Both the position numbers and the translations under genes were made by a program. From Aralia elata (Eukaryota > Streptophyta > Magnoliopsida > Apiales > Araliaceae): DNA of 64,000 nt. The notes below the pieces were generated by a model, which saw nothing but the letters and a program-made list of their open reading frames with translations, did no database searches and was not told the DNA's origin. The stretch lies in contig CM068384.1 of NCBI GenBank assembly GCA_034770075.1, forward strand, positions 96,808,720 to 96,872,719, read 5' to 3'. Numbering within the stretch: the first letter of the stretch is position 1; each line of letters begins with the position of its first letter. Below, piece after piece: positions 1 to 12,221 of the stretch.

Positions 1-643
1 TAAGCAAACTAAAACTAACACGCAATCAAAATTTCTACCTAAGAAAATCAAATGCATATATAGTAAAATTAAAGCAAATATAAACTATGAAAAAATCCTA
101 TATCCTCCTGGATCGAATATCAACCGGTAGAACTCTTCATTGTAGCATAATCTCCCATCACCCACGAATTCCTGGATCAAAAACCAGCCTGATGATCTTG
201 ACCATTCGTTAGATAAACCCCTTGACAAATTCCCGGATCACAAAACGTGAACCTTATGATCTCGATCATTTGTACTAACTTTCCATTCCAATGCACCCCG
301 GGTCAAATACCAAAATTTGAAAAATTCAACTCGTTTGCATTTGCAAGTGCTCTTGAATTCCTGGATTAAAACAACAAAACTAAACAAATCAACAAGTACC
401 TTTTGTTTAATCACAAAGAAATCAAATAACTCAAAATCACATGCAAAGTCTACTAGAATAAAAAATCCCAAATAACTTCTCTTTAGACTTTCCATGCATT
501 GTTCGAATGGATTTACCCAACGATCCCATGCTCTTCTCCTCAATGAGTAAGAATCCATCTCGAATCTGCAAAGCAAAATTAACCTTTCTCTTTCCATCGA
601 CATTAACAAATTTAAAATCCAACCGATGATATCATCTACCACC

Positions 644-644
<1 letters not shown>

Positions 645-683
<39 letters not shown>
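645..683. repeat. Poly-C homopolymer, 39 bases
   Basis: An uninterrupted run of 39 C (G on the minus strand) sits inside the pol remnant of the left-hand retroelement. Long C/G homopolymers are rare in plant DNA and hard to sequence, so the exact length is unreliable. Confidence 0.9.
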
Positions 684-685
<2 letters not shown>

Positions 686-728
686 ATATGATTATAGGTC
701 ACTTTCCAATTTCATAAGATGAAAAACC

Positions 729-950
729 TTAATAGCATATTGACGATGATCCACAAACAAACTCAAACTCAACAAGTGCTAAAAGAATTTTCCCAAGCAT
801 TGACAAAAATAGGAATATCATCAAAACAAATATGAACAGAAATTTTTCCATGAATGAATGCAAAATATGATTTAATTTGAAAATATTTATTGCACTAGTT
901 AATCCAAATGATTTAACTAGACATGAATATATAACCATATCTCACTTCCA
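729..950 (-). pseudogene. Reverse transcriptase fragment (Ty3/gypsy pol), broken
   Basis: The minus-strand frame reads FGLTSA..IF..LNHILHSFMEKF, which aligns with the RT block normally reading FGLTNAP..F..LMN..L..F..KF. In a neighbouring frame the same DNA gives FDDIPIF, the counterpart of the catalytic Y/F-x-D-D box. The block is therefore split by at least one frameshift. No RNase H or integrase could be placed before the window edge. Fragment only; no function expected. Confidence 0.6.
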
Positions 951-2559
951 ATCCGATGATAAACACTTTTCAAATCAAAACCAAATGATAGTAATTCCTT
1001 CCCATCCAAGACAAAACATTCTCAAAATCATGCAATGATAATAAAACTCTAATGAAAAGAAATTACCAAAATGATAGAAAATCATGCAATGAATATTTCT
1101 CTACTGAAGAACCATGATCACTACCATTATCAATAACGACATGTCATGTAAAGATTGATTAACATGAAAACCTAATTCAACATGTGAATGAAAAACCCTA
1201 GAATGAGTTTCATGCAAGCACAAACGATGAAAACGAGAAATACCCACAATAATCACTAGAATAAATTCTACGAAGATATGCACTTTGACAATGAGAATTT
1301 ACTAAATGATAGTAGGAAATATTGACAATGAGAATATAACGCATGCTCATAAACTAAACTCGACAAAAATATCAAATATCCTCCATAGTTTATGATAAAA
1401 ACGATTCTACCCTCAAAATAGCTAACGACAAAAAATTTATCTATGGAAGCATGTAAAACATGTTTTAAATAACTCATGAAAAATACTAGATGCATTAGTT
1501 AATCTAACAGAAATAACTATCCACCTATACACTTCACGTGTTAACAAAACTTTCCATTTATCACAATATCTCATGCTAATTTGATTAGGCTAATATCATC
1601 CACATGGTCATTTTCCAACGTAGATAAAACATAAGCACTATGCAATTTATCAAGCATTATTATCTAAGTAAAGAAAATAAAAGCGATACTTGTTTACCAA
1701 TTCGAAATCGATGCAAAACACAAACTAGACGTCTTATCCTCCTTAAGTACTATGATCTCATGAATAGCACACGAACTCATGTCTTCACCCACGATACTCG
1801 CCTTGATGAAGATGGGCTCCATCAATTCTCCCAAAACTGTCGTTGTAACTCCGTTGTCTCCTCGAAAATTACTACAAGCTGGCTGATACGGAATGATAGC
1901 TCGGGGGTATATCCTCAATCACCTGTATAAGAGAAACAATAGAAACTAGACAAAGAAGAGTTAAATCTTGTTAGTATTCAAAAGCGCCGTCTTATACGAA
2001 TGTACAATCATTGGCTTTTCAAAATACAAACTCACTTTCTAACTCACTCTCTTCCTCTTTTTTCACTCTTACTCTCCACTGTTTCTTTCTCTCGTTTATT
2101 TTCACTCTCATTCTTTTTTATTCTCTCGTTTCTTTTCATTCTTTTTTTCCACAACTCTTCTTTTTCACACTCAATCTTTTTTTTCAATTTCCTTTTCACT
2201 TTCTTTTTGCCGTTTCAATTTCACATGTATTTTCTTTCTTTGAATCATGAACTTCATCTCGAAAACAATTTTTTGGAATCTAACAACTCTCCTTGGATTG
2301 CATGTTCTCTTACATCTTTCTTCCACCTGCGGCTGGGCTAGCGCCTTTTGCGCCTGTCGGGCATTTTGTAGTTGCCTCGCCAACTCTCTAAATGATCCCA
2401 TGACTTCTTCTTTGGTTTTCCTTAGAAAATACTGGTTCCCTATACACCTTAAGAGTGGTTCTCGTGGTTGTCTCCGATGCGAATTCTCCATGCCTATGAT
2501 CCTTCCTTTCATCATCCCAATTTGAAAACGCCTTGAAGGTTGATCGACATATCTTGGAG

Positions 2560-2880
2560 TTGCACATTCATTTTGCTCTACTAGGTTGTCCTGGAGCATA
2601 CCGCTTTCTCATCACGGTTTTTCAACTCTTTCCCACGTCTCAATACTCGGACGCTCTCCATACCCTCTCTCCTACTTTTTCCCTGCTACGCACAAATTCA
2701 TTCCCACCATGTAGCTGCATAATCAGAAAAATCTTGAACTGCAAGTTTGAACTTCTTGTACTCGGAATAATTATGATAGTCAAACTCTCGTTCCTTCCTT
2801 TCCTCCCAACTCAAATAAGCTTCAGGATCACGCCTTCCTTGAAAAGATCTCTTTTGCCACTCATAATTATTTTCTTAACC
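2560..2880 (-). pseudogene. Gag (Retrotrans_gag domain) remnant of a Ty3/gypsy element
   Basis: From 2880 down to 2698 the minus strand encodes GRRDPEAYLSWEERKERE, then FDYHNYSE, KKFKLA and DYAATWWE, ending in a stop. This is the usual plant Ty3 gag core: DP.AYL.WE, a VFD.HNYSE-like block, KV.LA, and DYA..WW. Further on, in shifted frames, come IETWE (near 2640) and MRKRYAPGQPSRAK (near 2600), matching the W..LK..MR.RF.P block. Several stops and frameshifts separate the pieces, and the zinc knuckle and protease could not be found. It lies downstream of the PBS at 3492, as gag should. Confidence 0.75.
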
Positions 2881-3315
2881 ATAATTATACATGTTCGCTG
2901 CAAAACAAAGGTTAGTAGATAAAGAAAAATTTCCTCACACACTCCCTTACGTGTTTCGCTCAAACAATGTAACACACAATTATGAAAACACTCGTGTATC
3001 ACACAATTAGGCTTTTACCCTCAATTGATCTCACACTCTTGCCTTTTACTACTCTAATTCCCTCTAATAGGTTCTTTTTGAATTCACCAAACAATATCAC
3101 AGTTTATCTATCAATTCAACAAGAACTTATTACAAACAAAATATAACAAGTGTGACGTACAATAACCACCCAAATTTCACGATCACCAATTAAAATTCTC
3201 TTGAGTGAAATCCCAATATCCTCAAAATTCACAAATTCCAACAATAGAATCAAATAATAACTTCTTCAATACGATCCCAATAATCACGAACTTATGAAAC
3301 CCAAGCAATTGCAAC

Positions 3316-3445
3316 AATAATAATAATAATTTTTTTTCCTCACGAATATCACTTCTTTTTTTTTTGCTAATGAATTTTTTTTTTTTTTTTTTTGCTAACG
3401 ATTTTTTTTTTTTTTTTTTTTGCTAACGAATTTTTTTTTTCAATA
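3316..3445. repeat. Poly-T rich short tandem repeats
   Basis: Three T-runs of about 10 to 20 bases alternate with GCTAAYGA-type spacers, giving a ragged tandem repeat of roughly 27-30 bp. They lie between the PBS and gag of the left-hand Ty3 element, in its leader. This looks like slippage. Confidence 0.8.
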
Positions 3446-3491
3446 TATAATCAACACGAAAAATAAGGATAAGTAACCTGCTAGGAACTTA

Positions 3492-3503
3492 GCTCTGATA
3501 CCA
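3492..3503 (-). promoter_or_regulatory. Primer-binding site (initiator Met tRNA type)
   Basis: The minus strand reads TGGTATCAGAGC, the classic plant LTR-retrotransposon PBS complementary to the 3' end of initiator Met tRNA. It sits two bases inside the LTR end at 3506 and fixes the element as minus-strand, with its 5' LTR to the right. Confidence 0.9.
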
Positions 3504-3505
3504 AA

Positions 3506-4300
3506 TGATGGACTCCACGGCACGCTTGCGGTGAGAGGTGGTCGTCGCCCGGAGCGTTTTCTAGCAAAGTTGAACGGTGGATAGCTTGCAACACCTTAAC
3601 CCCTCGCCAATATGTAGACGGTATTCTTGGTACATTGCTCGCCTTAGAGATCTGGTTGAATTAGACACCATACGACACCTTGACCCCTCGCTTATATGTA
3701 AGCGGTAATCTCGGTACAATCGACGATTAGTGCGGTAGAAGACGCCACACACAACTATGTAATTGTTGTATGATAAGTCAAATTTGAGTCTCAAAGAAAA
3801 AACTAGAAATAACCTAGGAATTCTTCAAAGAACCAAAGTAGAGAATAATCTCACAAATAATTGTATTGAATAAATCTGATTGAAGTGTATCAAGTACATC
3901 ATCTATGTCCCCTATTTATACTACTCAAAAGTAATCCTAATCCTAATAGGAATTATAAAATCAACTGGAAATCAAATCCTAGCTTACCAAATTAATTTGG
4001 AAACCAAATCCTAACTAATAAACAATAAGGAAACTAAATCCTACTTATCAAACATTCTAATTACATTAGGAATCTAAAACATGCTGAAAATACCCTAATA
4101 ATTAAGAAAATCCGCGTCCAAATTTGAATTAGAAATCTGAAGCCTTACTTTATTTGGAATTAGAAATCCATTAATTATTAGGAACCCATTAATCCGTGGA
4201 GAACAAAATCAGCTAGTTGTCTACTTGGAAATCGCGTGACCCACATGATATAAGAAGCTAATATGTTAAGTCCTGAATATGCTAGGAAACTCGCGTGATT
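3506..4300 (-). repeat. 5' LTR of the left-hand Ty3 element (outer edge uncertain)
   Basis: The inner edge is clear: the LTR ends ..CCATCA next to the PBS. A TATA box (GTATAAATAGG on the minus strand, about 3908-3919) marks the promoter. From there to the inner edge the sequence resembles, in the opposite orientation, the LTR fragment at 55771-56175, including the same TATA context and the paired phrases about an ~ATATAAGC(G) motif. The outer edge is a guess, since no target duplication was found. Around 4300-4760 there are minus-strand frames that I do not recognise. Confidence 0.6.
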
Positions 4301-4990
4301 GGCTGATTAGAATTGGAATGTCCGTTGCCCCCATGCGAATTTGCTAGAATATAAATTGTCACATGAATTGATTAAAATTGGCCTTAAATTGAACTCCATT
4401 TTAAGCATCTTTGAATAAACTTCAGCCCAAATATTTAAAATCGCTTGATAAATTCCCGGGACTTGAGTTGAGTTATTAAGGTTTGATGTGAGTCTGATCA
4501 GGATTGTATCACCATCACAGTACTCAACAATTAATCCCTTCCCATGAAATGGTATCCTACGGTACATCCAATTTCGGTCCTCTGGTACATCTTTAATTGA
4601 ACAAAATGCACAATCAGGCCAGGATTATTATCGTATGTGCTCCATGCATTAATTCTACATATCTTCATCTTCAGTCTACGGGGGTTAGGTTTCAACCCCA
4701 TTCCTAGATGCGTCTCCTCACTGGTGCTAACACCTTGAGCACATTTTTTCTGTTTCAAAGAAATTTCGGCAGCACCTCCTTATGGTCTTCAAGTATACGA
4801 AATAGATCAAGACAACCTAATCTAAGTATGCACTTGGAGAACATGTAGAACCAGCCGAAAAATCTTAAAAAAAAGGATACTCAAGCCATTAGTACTAACC
4901 TAAGTGAAAGACATAACATTCAAGAACAGTCCCAGACTGAAGATTATTCAACATTCACTCCTAATGAGTGAATGTCGAACAAGTTTCTAA
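4300..4990. other. Unassigned DNA
   Basis: No protein or element family recognised. The minus strand has two overlapping open stretches (4307-4567 and 4531-4758) without a domain I can name. They could be outer LTR or an older element. A perfect hairpin with a 10-bp stem lies at 4951-4975 (ACATTCACTC, 5-base loop, GAGTGAATGT). Confidence 0.5.
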
Positions 4991-4999
4991 GCTCCTAAG

Positions 5000-5760
5000 C
5001 AAACTATATACACATATATTTAGTTTATTTTAGTTGTGGTAAACTAAACAAAATGCGTACCAAACATTTATAATTTTCATTTGTTTATTTTTTTGTATTA
5101 CAGTATATTATTTATATTTTTCTTTTATTTAGTAGTGGAAACTAAGTAAATACTACTTAGTTTATTTAATGTTATTGCTACTTAGTTTAGTTAATGTTAT
5201 TTTATTATATTATATTAGTTTATTATATTTTATTTTACTCAGTAGTGGAACTAGGTACTGTATTTTCCTTTCAGTCAAATTATTTTTATTTTATTTTTTA
5301 TTATTTTATTTTATTTTATTTTAATTTAATTTATTATATTATATTATATTATATTATATTTATTATATTTTACATTATTTAATTATTTTTTATTTAATTT
5401 TATTTAATTTTTTTGTTATTACTTTATATATATATTTAAGTTATTTTACTTTATCTGTTATTAATTTATTTTATTATGTTGTATTATAGTATATTATATT
5501 ATATTTATTATATTATATTTTATTTAATTATTTTTAATTTATTTTAATTTAAATTATTTTTTATTACTTTTATATATTTTTATGTTTATTTTATTTATAT
5601 TTTATTTTATTTGTTATTAATTTTATTTTATTTTATTTTAATTTAATTTAATCTATTTTAATTTAATTTAATTATTATTTAATTATAATATTATAATTTA
5701 TTTGATTATATTATAATGATACTTATTTTATTTTATTTGCATGCACTGTTTTATTTCCTA
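5000..5760. repeat. AT-rich low-complexity block (TTTTA/TATTA type)
   Basis: Almost pure A and T with short TTTTA, TTATA and TTTAA units in irregular tandem order. The open frame across 5194-5382 is a composition artefact. No gene. Confidence 0.9.
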
Positions 5761-6560
5761 TTCAGTAACTCTAGCAAAGAGGCCCTGATGGGTTTGCATC
5801 TTTATCTCATCCGAACAAATGTCCATGGAAATTTCGTCAGAAATAATAACATCAATTTACCACGCAAAAATTGATACCATAAACATAATCTCAATCACAT
5901 TCAAAATAATTAGGTAGTTTCATAAACATACATTAACAAAAAAATAAAATTATGCCAACTAATTCAAGTGCAAACACATATAACCTGTAGATTATGCCAA
6001 CTGATTCAAGTGCAAAATTATACAGATTAGGGCTAATTGCAGATTATGAGATGAACAGATAAAATAGAGCAGGTGAACAAATTCGGCCTACAGCTACAGA
6101 CAACCTACCCTTAAATTAATTTATGCATATTTAGATTTTCTATAATTAAGTGTAATATACTTCAATTAATTAACAACCAGTTTGATATATAGCACAATAC
6201 ATGACATTTCAAAAAAAATAAAATTGCAACAATTATAGAACCTGTATTGCTGTGCTCCAAGTCGTCGTGTGAAGAGATGAAGAGCCGGAGGTGTGCCGCT
6301 CCAACTCAGGTCGCTGCAAGCTAGCCCAAACTCTGGTGGTCGCCGCCAAGCTAAAGATGACAGAGAGTGGAGATGGCAGAAAAATTAACAGGTGGAGCTA
6401 GGCCAAGGATGGGAGAAGAGGGGGTGGATCGGGAGAAGGGGAGTTTGGATTTTGTTGGAGGTAGAGGACTGTTGGAACTTGTGGCTCATAACTGGGAAGC
6501 TCAGAAAATGGCTAGTGTCGCGGTATGGTACTGTGTTATAAGGGCATTATGGGCATTTAG
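5760..6560. other. Intergenic DNA with a GC-richer stretch (6240-6560), possible CACTA 5' region remnant
   Basis: 5760-6240 shows nothing. 6240-6560 is clearly richer in G and C than its surroundings, and on the minus strand has a donor-like CAG|GTTC near 6240. This resembles the GC-rich leader of the CACTA element near 33120-33200, but no transposase is attached. A plus-strand frame at 6367-6567 has no recognisable domain. Treat as a possible transposon leader fragment. Confidence 0.3.
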
Positions 6561-6771
6561 GCTATAATGCGAATTAGGGTTGGAATAGAGGTAGCAGTTA
6601 TAAATACTTTTTACAGTATAACCCTATGTATCACGAACATAATTAATAAAACAGTCTTCGTTCACCGCTCCCGTGGATGTACCCGGTTTTGGGGAACCAC
6701 ATATATCTTTGTGTTGATTCTTTATACTCGTATATCGTGTGTGTGTGTGTGTGTGATTCGATTCTATCAGG
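6530..6771 (+). repeat. LTR-like scrap, copia type (possible solo LTR)
   Basis: The stretch has a TATA box (TTATAAATA, about 6598), a poly-A signal-like AATAATAAAA and the phrase CTCCCGTGGATGTA..GGAACCAC, which recurs at the 3' side of plant copia LTRs. It ends after a TG microsatellite (6737-6754). I could not find a matching pair of target duplications, so the borders are approximate. Confidence 0.4.
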
Positions 6772-6883
6772 GATGCCGGAGGTGGTGAACGGAGGTGGAG
6801 GGAACGGAGGTGGGGCGAACGAAAAGAGAGAGAAGGGAAGAAAATGAAAATGAAAAATAGGAGCGACGCCGCTAAGTGAAACA

Positions 6884-7174
6884 GGATTTTAATTTATTTT
6901 CGACGAAATTCCTTCGAAAATAATTCTCCCGGTCATATGTTATTCCCGATGAATTTTTAGTTGGAAACTTGTGTCATTCTGTCGAGAATAGATTTCGCGC
7001 TAACAGGAACTTTGGCGCCTAGAAATGATAATCATTTTTGACGAATTCCGTTAGAATTAATATATTTTCAAGGAAAATATTTCTGAGAGAATATTCCGTC
7101 GACAAAATTCTAATCCCGACCGAATTATTTCCGTCAGAAATAAGTATGATGCACTAATTTTGAATTTTTTAGTG
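6884..7174. mobile_element. CACTA-like terminal remnant (repeated at 9414-9704)
   Basis: Short CGACGAAATTCC / CCGTCG / CCGTCAGAAAT motifs in both orientations look like a CACTA subterminal array, and the segment stops at TTTTTTAGTG, the reverse complement of a CACTA terminus. No opposite end and no 3-bp duplication could be paired. Duplicated with the 2.5-kb unit. Confidence 0.4.
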
Positions 7175-7361
7175 GTAGAAATATCTTCCGGAACAACAGT
7201 ATCATATAAATATAAGAACAAATTGATTATATCAAATATAATATCGCACGTCGCGCAAGCGACGTCTATAAAAAAATATAATGACTGTAAAAATGTAAAA
7301 AAATATCCATTATGTTAATTAAAATTGATATATTGTAATGGCTTGATTTGAAATTTAACAA

Positions 7362-7397
<36 letters not shown>

Positions 7398-9413
7398 AAC
7401 ACTGTCTTAAATATGTCATTTTTTAAAATTTGCCCTGATAAATCTTGATAAATCGTTTTTAAAAAACTTATTCATACTTTACTACGAATTATCAAATTTT
7501 ATATAATATAATATAATATCAAAGCTGACACAACTTGCTTTAAATTTATTTTAAGACTAACATGTCAGGTGAATTTTTTTATTCACAAATTACGGAGAAA
7601 GTTAGTAATTGTTTAAGTTAGAGTTTTACTAGATATTAAAGTTAATTACAATATTACAATGATATGATAAATTTTCATTATTGGACAAGATTTGTTTTTC
7701 AACAGTTCATCATTCACTGCATTCATTTTTAAAATATTTATCTCGATCTCGTAAAATTAATTTAGTTTTACTGAGCTGTACGATGTGGTTGGATGAAATG
7801 CAGTGCTTTAATATATGATCTTGTTGACTGTATAATAGTTGAATTTGTGGCGCTTGAAAAATAATTATCACCTATTCTTTTAAACTCTACTCAAGTTTCA
7901 CGAAGATTTTCATTTTGACCATGTCCCAAAGTCCATACTCAAAATTAAAAATTCAGTAATTTCACTCTTATGAACATAATGAGCATTAGCAAAAAAGAAT
8001 TCCCGAATTAAATTAATTTTTTTATATGCAGGATAGAACAATTTCAAATCCTTTATAACTAAAGCATTTCAATCATAAATGTTTTGTTAGGAAAACTTAA
8101 TTAATTTTTGTAGTCTCTTTCGGATAAAAAAAATTAGGTTTGATTAATCCAAAATTTTATTTAATTACTACTTTAGATTATGTAAACCTACAACTAATTA
8201 AAGTATTTGGTAATGGTATGATGTCTAATGGTAGGTAGTTTTGGTGGATCAAACCATTGATGGTATCACCTTTTATAAAATTCTTATATTGATGCTTCTA
8301 CTCATTTTTATTCCACCTATTAGTTACTTTTTCATCTATTTTAATTTGTATTCGGTTCATCATCAGACAATTTAATCTTATTCATATTGATTTTTCCCCT
8401 ACTTTTTGATAAACCCCGAGAATAATGTCATGGAAGATTAATTCATTCAATTAAAAAAATAAGAATTACATGTATGATATATAGAGATGGAAACATCTAC
8501 CTTATCCAAAATTGAAATCTGAATTACAAACTTTAATAATATGAGTTAAAAAATAAAATATTAGGAAATAACTGTTGGAGGACATGCTTGCATCTCGCAT
8601 CCAATTAGCACATCTGTGATCGCTATCACCCGAAAATGAAAACAATTCTCTACATAGAGAGAATTAATGCTTCTGAAAGGAGAAAAACCGACTCCCACAA
8701 TAATGAAAAAAGATAAAATTAAAACAGCAAAAAACTGCAGTTTATGTTTGGGATATGGAAAAGCTTGGGATAGAAAAACTAAAGGTAATTAAAAATGAAC
8801 ACAAGGAAAATTTCAATTAACTAATTGTTTTACATTCAAATCCCAAAATTCAGGTTTTAGGTTAGATGTTTTTCGATTAAGTGTTTTATTTTAGTTAATT
8901 AGACGTGACTGAAGTTATTGGAGTTAACTAATGACGTTTTGATAAGAGTATCTAACTAGGCGAAGAATCAAGGGATTAGGTGAAGACGAGTTTGAACTGG
9001 TCAAATAGATATAACAAGAAAATAAAAAGACCCACGTTCACTCTAATTAAGCAAGTGGTAGGGTCACGTTCAGGTATTTAAGGCTCTAGCAAAAAATGGG
9101 TTAGTGAGCCAAAATTCAAGGGAACCTGGCTAAGTGGGAAGTTAAGTCGATGCAACAACTTTCCAATAGCTTTATAAATAGAGGAAGTCTATTATGCGTG
9201 CAACACACACATCTAGTTCAGAACATTCAATTTTTCCAATAACTTTTAGCTTAATTCTACAATAATTAGTTTGTTATCCAACACTTGGCTTAGTTAATTA
9301 TTGTAATTAGGTAGTTTATTAGATTTGCAACTTGTTATGTCAACTTGGACTTAATTGTATGTTCAATTCTAGTTGTTTTCTTACATCCAGACCTTTATAC
9401 GATATTTGTTGCA
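6884..9413. repeat. Direct tandem duplication, copy 1 (2530 bp)
   Basis: The segment starting GGATTTTAATTTATTTTCG and ending ATATTTGTTGCA is repeated directly and without spacer at 9414-11902. No protein is encoded. It contains a CACTA-like terminal scrap (6884-7174), an ATT microsatellite (7363-7396), a block near 8115-8400 related to the units at 35130 and 36936, and a TATA box (TTATAAATAGAGG, about 9173). It may contain LTR sequence but no internal domain follows. Confidence 0.9.
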
Positions 9414-11902
9414 GGATTTTAATTTATTTTCGACGAAATTCCTTCGAAAATAATTCTCCCGGTCATATGTTATTTCTGATGAATTTTTAGTTGGAAACTT
9501 GTGTCATTCCGTCGAGAATAGATTTCGCGCTAACAGGAACTTTGGCGCCTAAAAATGATAATCATTTTTGACGAATTCCGTTAGAATTAATATATTTTCA
9601 AGGAAAATATTTCTGAGAGAATATTCCGTCGACAAAATTCTAATCCCGACCGAATTATTTCCGTCAGAAATAAGTATGATGCACTAATTTTGAATTTTTT
9701 AGTGGTAGAAATATCTTCCGGAACAACAGTATCATATAAATATAAGAACAAATTGATTATATCAAATATAATATCGCACGTCGCGCAAGCGACGATCTAT
9801 AAAAAAATATGACTGTAAAATGTAAAAAATATCCATTATGTTAATTAAAATTGATATATTGTAATGGCTTGATTTGAAATTTAACAAATTATTATTATTA
9901 TTATTATTATTATTAAACACTGTCTTAAATATGTCATTTTTAAAATTTGCCTGATAAATCTTGATAAATCGTTTTTAAAACTTATTCATACTTTACACGA
10001 ATTATCAAATTTATATAATATAATATAATACAAAGCTGACACAACTTGCTTTAAATTTATTTTAAGACTAACATGTCAGGTGTTTTTTTATTCACAAATT
10101 ACGGAGAAAAGTTAGTAATTGTTTAAGTTAGAGTTTTACTAGATATTAAAGTTAATTACAATATTACATGATATGATAAATTTTCATTATTGACAAGATT
10201 TGTTTTTCAACATTTCATCATTCACTGCATTCATTTTAAAATATTTATCTCGATCTCGTAAAATTAATTTAGTTTTACTGAGCTGTACGATGTGGTTGGA
10301 TGAAATGCAGTGCTTTTAAATATAGATCTTTTGACTGTATAATAGTTGAATTTGTGGCGCTTGAAAAATAATATCACCTATTCTTTTAAACTCTACTCAA
10401 GTTTCACGAAGATTTTCATTTTGACCATGTCCAAAAGTCCATACTCAAAATTAAAATTCAGTAATTCACTCTTATGAACATAATGAGCATTAGCAAAAGA
10501 ATTCGAATTAATTAATTTTTTTATATGCAGGGAAGAACAATTTCAAATCCTTTATAACTAAAGCATTTCAATCATAAATGTTTTGTTAGAAACTTAATTA
10601 ATTATAGTAGTCTCTTTCGGATAAAAAAAATTAGGTTTGATTAATCCAAAATTTTATTTAATTACTACTTTAGATTATGTAAACCTACAACTAATTAAAG
10701 TATTTGGTAATGGTATGATGTCTAATGGTAGGTAGTTTTGGTGGATCAAACCATTGATGGTATCACCTTTTATAAAATTCTTATATTGATGCTTCTACTC
10801 ATTTTTATTCCACCTATTAGTTACTTTTTCATCTATTTTAATTTGTATTTGGTTCATCATCAGACAATTTAATCTTATTCATATTGATTTTTTCCCCTAC
10901 TTTTTGATAAACCCCGAGAATAATGTCATGGAAGATTAATTCATTCAATTAAAAAAATAAGAATTACATGTATGATATATAGAGATGGAAACATCTACCT
11001 TATCCAAAATTGAAATCTGAATTACAAACTTTAATAATATGAGTTAAAAAATAAAATAATTAGGAAATAACTGTTGGAGACATGCTGCATCTCGCATCCA
11101 ATTAGCACATCTGTGATCGCTATCACCGAAAATGAAAACAATTCTCTACATAGAGAGAATTAATGCTTCTGAAAGGAGAAAACCGACTCCCACAATAATG
11201 AAAAAAGATAAAATTAAACAGCAAAAACTGCATTTATGTTTGGGATATGGAAAAGCTTGGGATAGAAAAACTAAAGGTAAATAAAAATGAACACAAGGAA
11301 AATTTCAATTAACTAATTGTTTACATTCAAATCCCAAAATTCAGGTTTTAGGTTAGATGTTTTTCGATTAAGTGTTTATTTTAGTTAATTAGACGTGACT
11401 GAAGTTCTGGAGTTAACTAATGACGTTTTGATAAGAGTATCTAACTAGGCGAAGAATCAAGGGATTAGGTGAAGACGAGTTTGAACTGGTCAAATAGATA
11501 TAACAAGAAAATAAAAAGACCCACGTTCACTCTAATTAAGCAAGTGGTAGGGTCACGTTCAGGTATTTAAGGCTCTAGCAAAAAATGGGTTAGTGAGCCG
11601 AAATTCAAGGGAACCTGGCTAAGTGGGAAGTTAAGTCGATGCAACAACTTTCCAATAGCTTTATAAATAGAGGAAGTCTATTTTGCGTGCAACACACACA
11701 TCTAGTTCAGAACATTCAATTTTTCCAATAACTTTTAGCTTAATTCTACAATAATTAGTTTGTTATCCAACACTTGGCTTAGTTAATTATTGTAATTAGG
11801 TAGTTTATTAGATTTGCAACTTGTTATGTCAACTTGGACTTAATTGTATGTTCAATTCTAGTTGTTTTCTTACATCCAGACCTTCATACGATATTTGTTG
11901 CA
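9414..11902. repeat. Direct tandem duplication, copy 2 (2489 bp)
   Basis: Near-identical to 6884-9413 but 41 bp shorter in total. Many of the differences are single-base losses in short homopolymers (for example in the A-runs near 9800 and 11220), and they fall overwhelmingly in this copy. The sequence continues past the repeat into TTGTTTTGCACTTTGCC. A TATA box recurs near 11665. No protein coding. Confidence 0.9.
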
Positions 11903-12221
11903 TTGTTTTGCACTTTGCCAATGGTGTATTGATCAACGTTGTAAAATTTATAACAAAGCTAGCAATTATTACCAAGTTTTTACTTAACTATCTGGAATTA
12001 GTGGTTATATTTTGTATATGCTATTAACTGTAATTTGCTAATCAACAGATAAGAAAGTTTGAATTTGTTTTATAGTTGTTATAATTGGTATATAATCAAT
12101 TATCTGACATTGCTTGGTTATATCTCACTTGAATTCCATGCTCAATTGAATATAATCATTTAATCAATAGATAAGTATTATAGTTGATTAGTTATACTAT
12201 ACGACATTGGTGGTTGTGGTA
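11903..12221. other. Left flank of the large LTR element, non-coding
   Basis: AT-rich DNA with short recurring phrases such as TTAATCAAYAGATA, which also occur in the right flank after 24705. The two flanks were one sequence before the 12.5-kb insertion. The target duplication is TGGTA at 12217-12221 versus TGGTG at 24705-24709. Confidence 0.6.

Larger units (their letters stand above)
1..3505 (-). mobile_element. Degenerate Ty3/gypsy LTR element, internal region (5' part), running off the window
   Basis: On the minus strand, a PBS next to an LTR (3492-3505) is followed downstream by a recognisable gag core (about 2560-2880) and then by a reverse-transcriptase scrap (about 729-950). This is the gag-before-pol order of a Ty3/gypsy element read right to left. 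Every reading frame is interrupted by stops and frameshifts, so the copy is old and dead. The stretches 1-640, 950-1640 and 1930-2170 hold only short accidental frames. 2000-2250 is CT-rich on the plus strand and gives low-complexity Ser/Phe frames that I do not treat as genes. The 3' LTR lies outside the window. The LTR is related to the fragment at 55404-56175. Confidence 0.7.

Noticed and set aside
2000..2341. Overlapping plus-strand open frames rich in Phe, Leu and Ser
   Set aside because: They follow from a CT-rich strand bias inside a dead retroelement read on the other strand; no domain and no conserved pattern.
5194..5382. Open frame of Tyr, Ile, Leu and Phe in the AT-rich block
   Set aside because: Pure composition effect of TTTTA and TATTA repeats.
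7249..7264. Helitron-like terminal hairpin CGTCGC-GCAA-GCGACG
   Set aside because: The stem is perfect and the context AT-rich, but no CTRR end follows within the usual distance on either strand and no TC start was found.
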